Source: Anaerolineae bacterium
Lineage (GTDB): Bacteria; Chloroflexota; Anaerolineae; B4-G1
Reading direction: 5' to 3'
DNA: 9,420 bases
Assembly (NCBI GenBank): GCA_030620125.1
Contig: JAUXFI010000067.1
Location: forward strand, 1-9,420
Shown in pieces: positions 7,070 to 9,420 of the stretch. The translations under genes and the position numbers were made by a program. Numbering within the stretch: position 1 is the stretch's first letter; every line of letters starts with the position of its first letter. Below the pieces are notes generated by a model, which was not told where the DNA came from, did no database searches, and saw only the letters and a list, made by a program, of their open reading frames with translations.

Positions 7070-7115
7070 TTCGCCCGCCCTGACCAAAGCTGTTCGACAA
7101 AACGCATAACACAGC

Positions 7116-7454
7116 CTATTCCCCCAGACAAGCCTGTGCCGTCGCCCGATTCGGGTAGATCTCGAATGCCCTGTCCAGCCGGGTGAGATCAAAGATAACA
7201 CGCACCGGCTGTTGAAGCTGCGCCAGTACCAGATCGCCTCCCGCTTGCCGGCAGCGCTTCATCCCGCTAACCAGCGTGGATAACCCGGTGCTATCCAGAA
7301 AGCTCACTCTGGCCATGTCCACCAGGATGTAGTAGCAACCTTTGTCCAGGAGCCGCAGCAGCGCGTCCCACACCTGCCGAGCGGTGTGGGCATCGAAACG
7401 CCCGGAAAGGGTGAGGATGGTCACACGACCGGCGTGTTCAACGTCGGTTTTCAC
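7116..7454 (-). CDS. STAS-domain anti-sigma-factor antagonist (SpoIIAA/RsbV-like)
   Basis: A 112-residue single-domain cytosolic protein. Known relatives bind and release an anti-sigma-factor kinase in a partner switch controlled by serine phosphorylation. The chain has the STAS order: RVTILTLSGRFDAHTA (beta strand, GRFD turn and helix), then YYILVDMARVSFLDSTGLSTLV, then DLVLAQLQQPVRVIFDLTRLDRAFEIY. The D-S-T-G motif is present, and its serine (Ser55 from this start) is the counterpart of the phosphorylated serine in RsbV. The frame is open to a TTG at 7475, but GAGAGG sits 6 nt ahead of the GTG at 7454 while the TTG has its G-run directly against it; 112 residues is also the family's normal length. 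It follows the GH94 gene by 31 nt, suggesting co-transcription. No RsbW-type kinase, sigma factor or PP2C phosphatase is visible, so its target is unknown. Confidence 0.9.
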   Translation of the reverse strand: MKTDVEHAGRVTILTLSGRFDAHTARQVWDALLRLLDKGCYYILVDMARVSFLDSTGLSTLVSGMKRCRQAGGDLVLAQLQQPVRVIFDLTRLDRAFEIYPNRATAQACLGE

Positions 7455-7460
7455 AGGATC

Positions 7461-7466
7461 CCTCTC
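7461..7466 (-). promoter_or_regulatory. Shine-Dalgarno GAGAGG deciding the STAS start
   Basis: GAGAGG (7466-7461 on the minus strand) ends 6 nt before the GTG at 7454. An ATG at 7468, at the edge of this site, is out of frame with the STAS protein and is not a start for it. Confidence 0.6.
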
Positions 7467-7485
7467 ATATCGCAACCCCCTCGTC

Positions 7486-9420
7486 TCAACCCATCTGAAC
7501 GTGCACCTGGTGCTGTCGCCCGTCGTCCAGCAGCGGGATGGCCCTTTCGGGCAAGATCTCTCCGTCCAGTATGACTTGCTTCACACCCCGGTTGATACCC
7601 TCCGGGTTTTCCACACGAATCCGATAGGACGTTTCGCCATCGCGGTAGGTCAGCTCGTAGCCCGACCAGTCCTTGGGGATGCAGGGATTGATCTGCAGCG
7701 TCTTGCCCATCCTCTTCAGCCCCAGAATAGCCTCCAGGCCCAGGCGGTACATCCAACTGGCCGAGCCGGTGTACCAGGTCCAGCCGCCGCGACCGGTGTG
7801 CGGTTCCACGCTGTAGACGTCCGCCGCCACCACGTAGGGCTCCACCCGATAGCGTTTCACCTTCTCCGGCGTGTCGCCGTGGTAGATGGGGTTGAGCAGC
7901 CGGAACAGTGCTTCGGCGCGCTCCCCCTGTCCCAGCTCGGCAAAGGCCCACACGGCCCACAGCGCGGCGTGGGTGTACTGGCCGCCGTTCTCCCGGATGC
8001 CCGGCAGGTAGCCCTTGATGTAACCGGGGTCGTGTCTCGTCTCGTCGAAAGGCGGGGTAAAGAGCAGGATCAGTTGCTCATCCTGCTGCACCAGCCGCTC
8101 GGCGACGGCGTCCATCGCCTGCGCCGAGCGCGCCGGGTCGGCGGCCCCGGATAGGACGGCCCAGGATTGAGCGAGGGAGTCGATCTGGCACTCGTCACTC
8201 TCGGCCGACCCCATGGGTGTACCGTCGTCGTAGTAGGCGCGGCGATACCAGTTGCCGTCCCACCCACCCTCCTCCAGTGCCTGGCGCAGATCGTCGGCCT
8301 GCTCCCGGTACGCGGCGGCCTGTTCGACGTCGTCCAGCCGCTCGCTGATGGAGGCGAAGCGCGTCAGGGCGGCGTACAGGAACCAGCCTAACCACACGCT
8401 TTCACCCTGGCCCTCGATGCCTACCCGGCTGTACCCATCGTTCCAGTCGTGGCTGCCGATCAGGGGCAGGCCGTGCGAGCCAGCGGTCAACCCTTTTTCC
8501 AACGCGCGGCGGCAATGCTCGTAGAGGGTGTAGCCTTCGGCGGTGGCCTCGTAATGTCCGTAGCGATCGTGCTCCTCTGGCCCCAGGGGGTCACCCTCGA
8601 GAAACGGCACTACCTCGGTCAGGATGGTTTCGTCGCCGGTTGTGGTCACATAGTGGGCGGTGACGAAAGGAAGCCACAGCAGGTCATCGGAGCAGCGCGT
8701 GCGCACCCCACGCCCCGAAGGCGGGTGCCACCAGTGCAGCACGTCCCCCGCTTCGAACTGGTAGCGCGCCGCCCGCAGGATATGGTCTCGGGTCAAATCG
8801 GGCGCGGCAAACACCAGGGACATCACGTCCTGCAACTGATCGCGGTAGCCAATAGCGCCGGACGATTGGTAGAGGGCAGACCGTCCCCACACCCGGCACG
8901 AGAGCGACTGGTAGAGCAACCAACGATTGAGCAACAGGTTCATCCCTGGATCGGGTGTTTGCACTGTGACAGTACCCAACAGGTCGTCCCAAAACTCGTT
9001 CACCGCCTCCCAGGCGGTCTCCACCCGCGCCGCATCCTGATACTGCTCGACCAGCCGGAGCGCCTCCTGCCGGTCCGCGCCCTGACCCAGCAGGAAGAAG
9101 ACCTCTTCTACCTCACCAGGAGCCAGCCACACGTGAGTCTGCAGGGCGGCGCAGGGGTCCAGGCCAGCCTCCACACCGCTGGCCAGCCCGACGCGGCCGA
9201 GCGCGGCCGGATGGCGCAGGTTCCCCTCTCGCCCCAGAAACTCGGTGCGATCTGCGGTCAGGCCGTAGGGCTCCCTGCTGGCAGCCACGAAGGCCACCCG
9301 CTGGCCAAACTCTTTGTTGTAGGGGTTGCGGGCCAACAGCGCGTTGCTGACGGCGTCGAACTCTGGAATCACGTATTGCCGGGCCGTTTCCTGGGTCGTG
9401 CCCAACACCCAGTCGGCGTA
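7486..9420 (-). CDS. GH94 glycoside phosphorylase domain, cyclic beta-1,2-glucan synthase-like (5' end beyond window)
   Basis: The C-terminal 644 residues of a larger protein; the frame is open through the right edge, and YADWVLGTTQE at the edge is typical interior sequence, not a start (the GTG at 9408 is just valine). In GH94 enzymes inorganic phosphate attacks the end of a beta-glucan or oligosaccharide and releases sugar 1-phosphate. Visible landmarks, counted from the first residue at 9420: a beta-sandwich region to about 155, then the (alpha/alpha)6 barrel with GYRDQLQD (191-198), the catalytic acid Asp in SHDWNDG (D328), the phosphate-binding His in GGQYTHAALW (H484) and Thr-Gly in WTWYTGSASW (T551-G552), and a beta-rich tail to 644. 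All these active-site features are kept. The closest match I can recall is the C-terminal half of NdvB/ChvB-type cyclic beta-1,2-glucan synthases, where this domain trims the glucan; a free-standing beta-1,2-oligoglucan phosphorylase is the alternative. A GT84 domain further upstream would decide. Confidence 0.9.
   Translation of the reverse strand, partial: YADWVLGTTQETARQYVIPEFDAVSNALLARNPYNKEFGQRVAFVAASREPYGLTADRTEFLGREGNLRHPAALGRVGLASGVEAGLDPCAALQTHVWLAPGEVEEVFFLLGQGADRQEALRLVEQYQDAARVETAWEAVNEFWDDLLGTVTVQTPDPGMNLLLNRWLLYQSLSCRVWGRSALYQSSGAIGYRDQLQDVMSLVFAAPDLTRDHILRAARYQFEAGDVLHWWHPPSGRGVRTRCSDDLLWLPFVTAHYVTTTGDETILTEVVPFLEGDPLGPEEHDRYGHYEATAEGYTLYEHCRRALEKGLTAGSHGLPLIGSHDWNDGYSRVGIEGQGESVWLGWFLYAALTRFASISERLDDVEQAAAYREQADDLRQALEEGGWDGNWYRRAYYDDGTPMGSAESDECQIDSLAQSWAVLSGAADPARSAQAMDAVAERLVQQDEQLILLFTPPFDETRHDPGYIKGYLPGIRENGGQYTHAALWAVWAFAELGQGERAEALFRLLNPIYHGDTPEKVKRYRVEPYVVAADVYSVEPHTGRGGWTWYTGSASWMYRLGLEAILGLKRMGKTLQINPCIPKDWSGYELTYRDGETSYRIRVENPEGINRGVKQVILDGEILPERAIPLLDDGRQHQVHVQMG

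Noticed and set aside
7455..7475. TTG start for the STAS protein at 7475
   Set aside because: Its purine run touches the start codon, whereas GTG at 7454 has GAGAGG 6 nt upstream and gives the usual family length.
7342..8154. 270-codon plus-strand frame opposite STAS and GH94
   Set aside because: Spans two minus-strand genes with intact catalytic and phosphosite motifs; its translation is Arg/Val/Leu-rich with no domain pattern, typical of GC-rich antisense.

Overview
The window looks like chromosomal DNA from a moderately GC-rich bacterium, most likely Chloroflexota (Anaerolineae-like). This is an inference from three things: a purine/pyrimidine-asymmetric palindromic repeat of a type I associate with that phylum, a pair of 'DDF..P.SGW' lipoproteins, and a very long multi-GAF membrane histidine kinase. 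No rRNA, tRNA or marker gene is present to settle it.

Layout, left to right. (1) 1-408, minus: the N-terminal part of an MtaB-type tRNA methylthiotransferase, cut by the window edge, with a low-complexity palindromic repeat inside its reading frame. (2) 506-1988, minus: two paralogous secreted lipoproteins with a LamG/concanavalin-like beta-sandwich. They are separated by a 121-bp mobile miniature element (1212-1332) with near-symmetric arms and an exact 8-bp direct repeat at each side. (3) 2036-2101: two back-to-back sigma70-type promoters, one driving the lipoproteins leftward and one driving a plus-strand gene. (4) 2151-2822, plus: a TPR protein with a C-terminal segment resembling a TFIIB/cyclin-fold helix-turn-helix. 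(5) 2842-2970: an inverted-repeat block between convergent genes. (6) 2973-6998, minus: a 1341-residue sensor histidine kinase with an extracytoplasmic PDZ-like domain, ten predicted membrane segments, four GAF domains and a HisKA/HATPase core, with its own promoter. (7) 7116-7454, minus: a STAS anti-sigma-factor antagonist. (8) 7486-9420, minus: the C-terminal part of a GH94 glycoside phosphorylase, probably from a cyclic beta-1,2-glucan synthase-like protein, cut by the right edge.

The GH94 gene and the STAS gene are 31 nt apart and probably share a transcript. The kinase follows after 117 nt but carries a good TTGGCA-N17-TAAAAT promoter, so it can be expressed separately. The right half therefore suggests envelope glucan metabolism beside two signalling proteins, although no response regulator, RsbW-type kinase or PP2C phosphatase is visible. 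The left half is a housekeeping tRNA-modification gene beside accessory surface lipoproteins. No defence system, CRISPR array or complete transposon was found. The most distinctive features are the miniature element, the in-frame repeat in mtaB, the TPR/cyclin-like protein and the kinase architecture.
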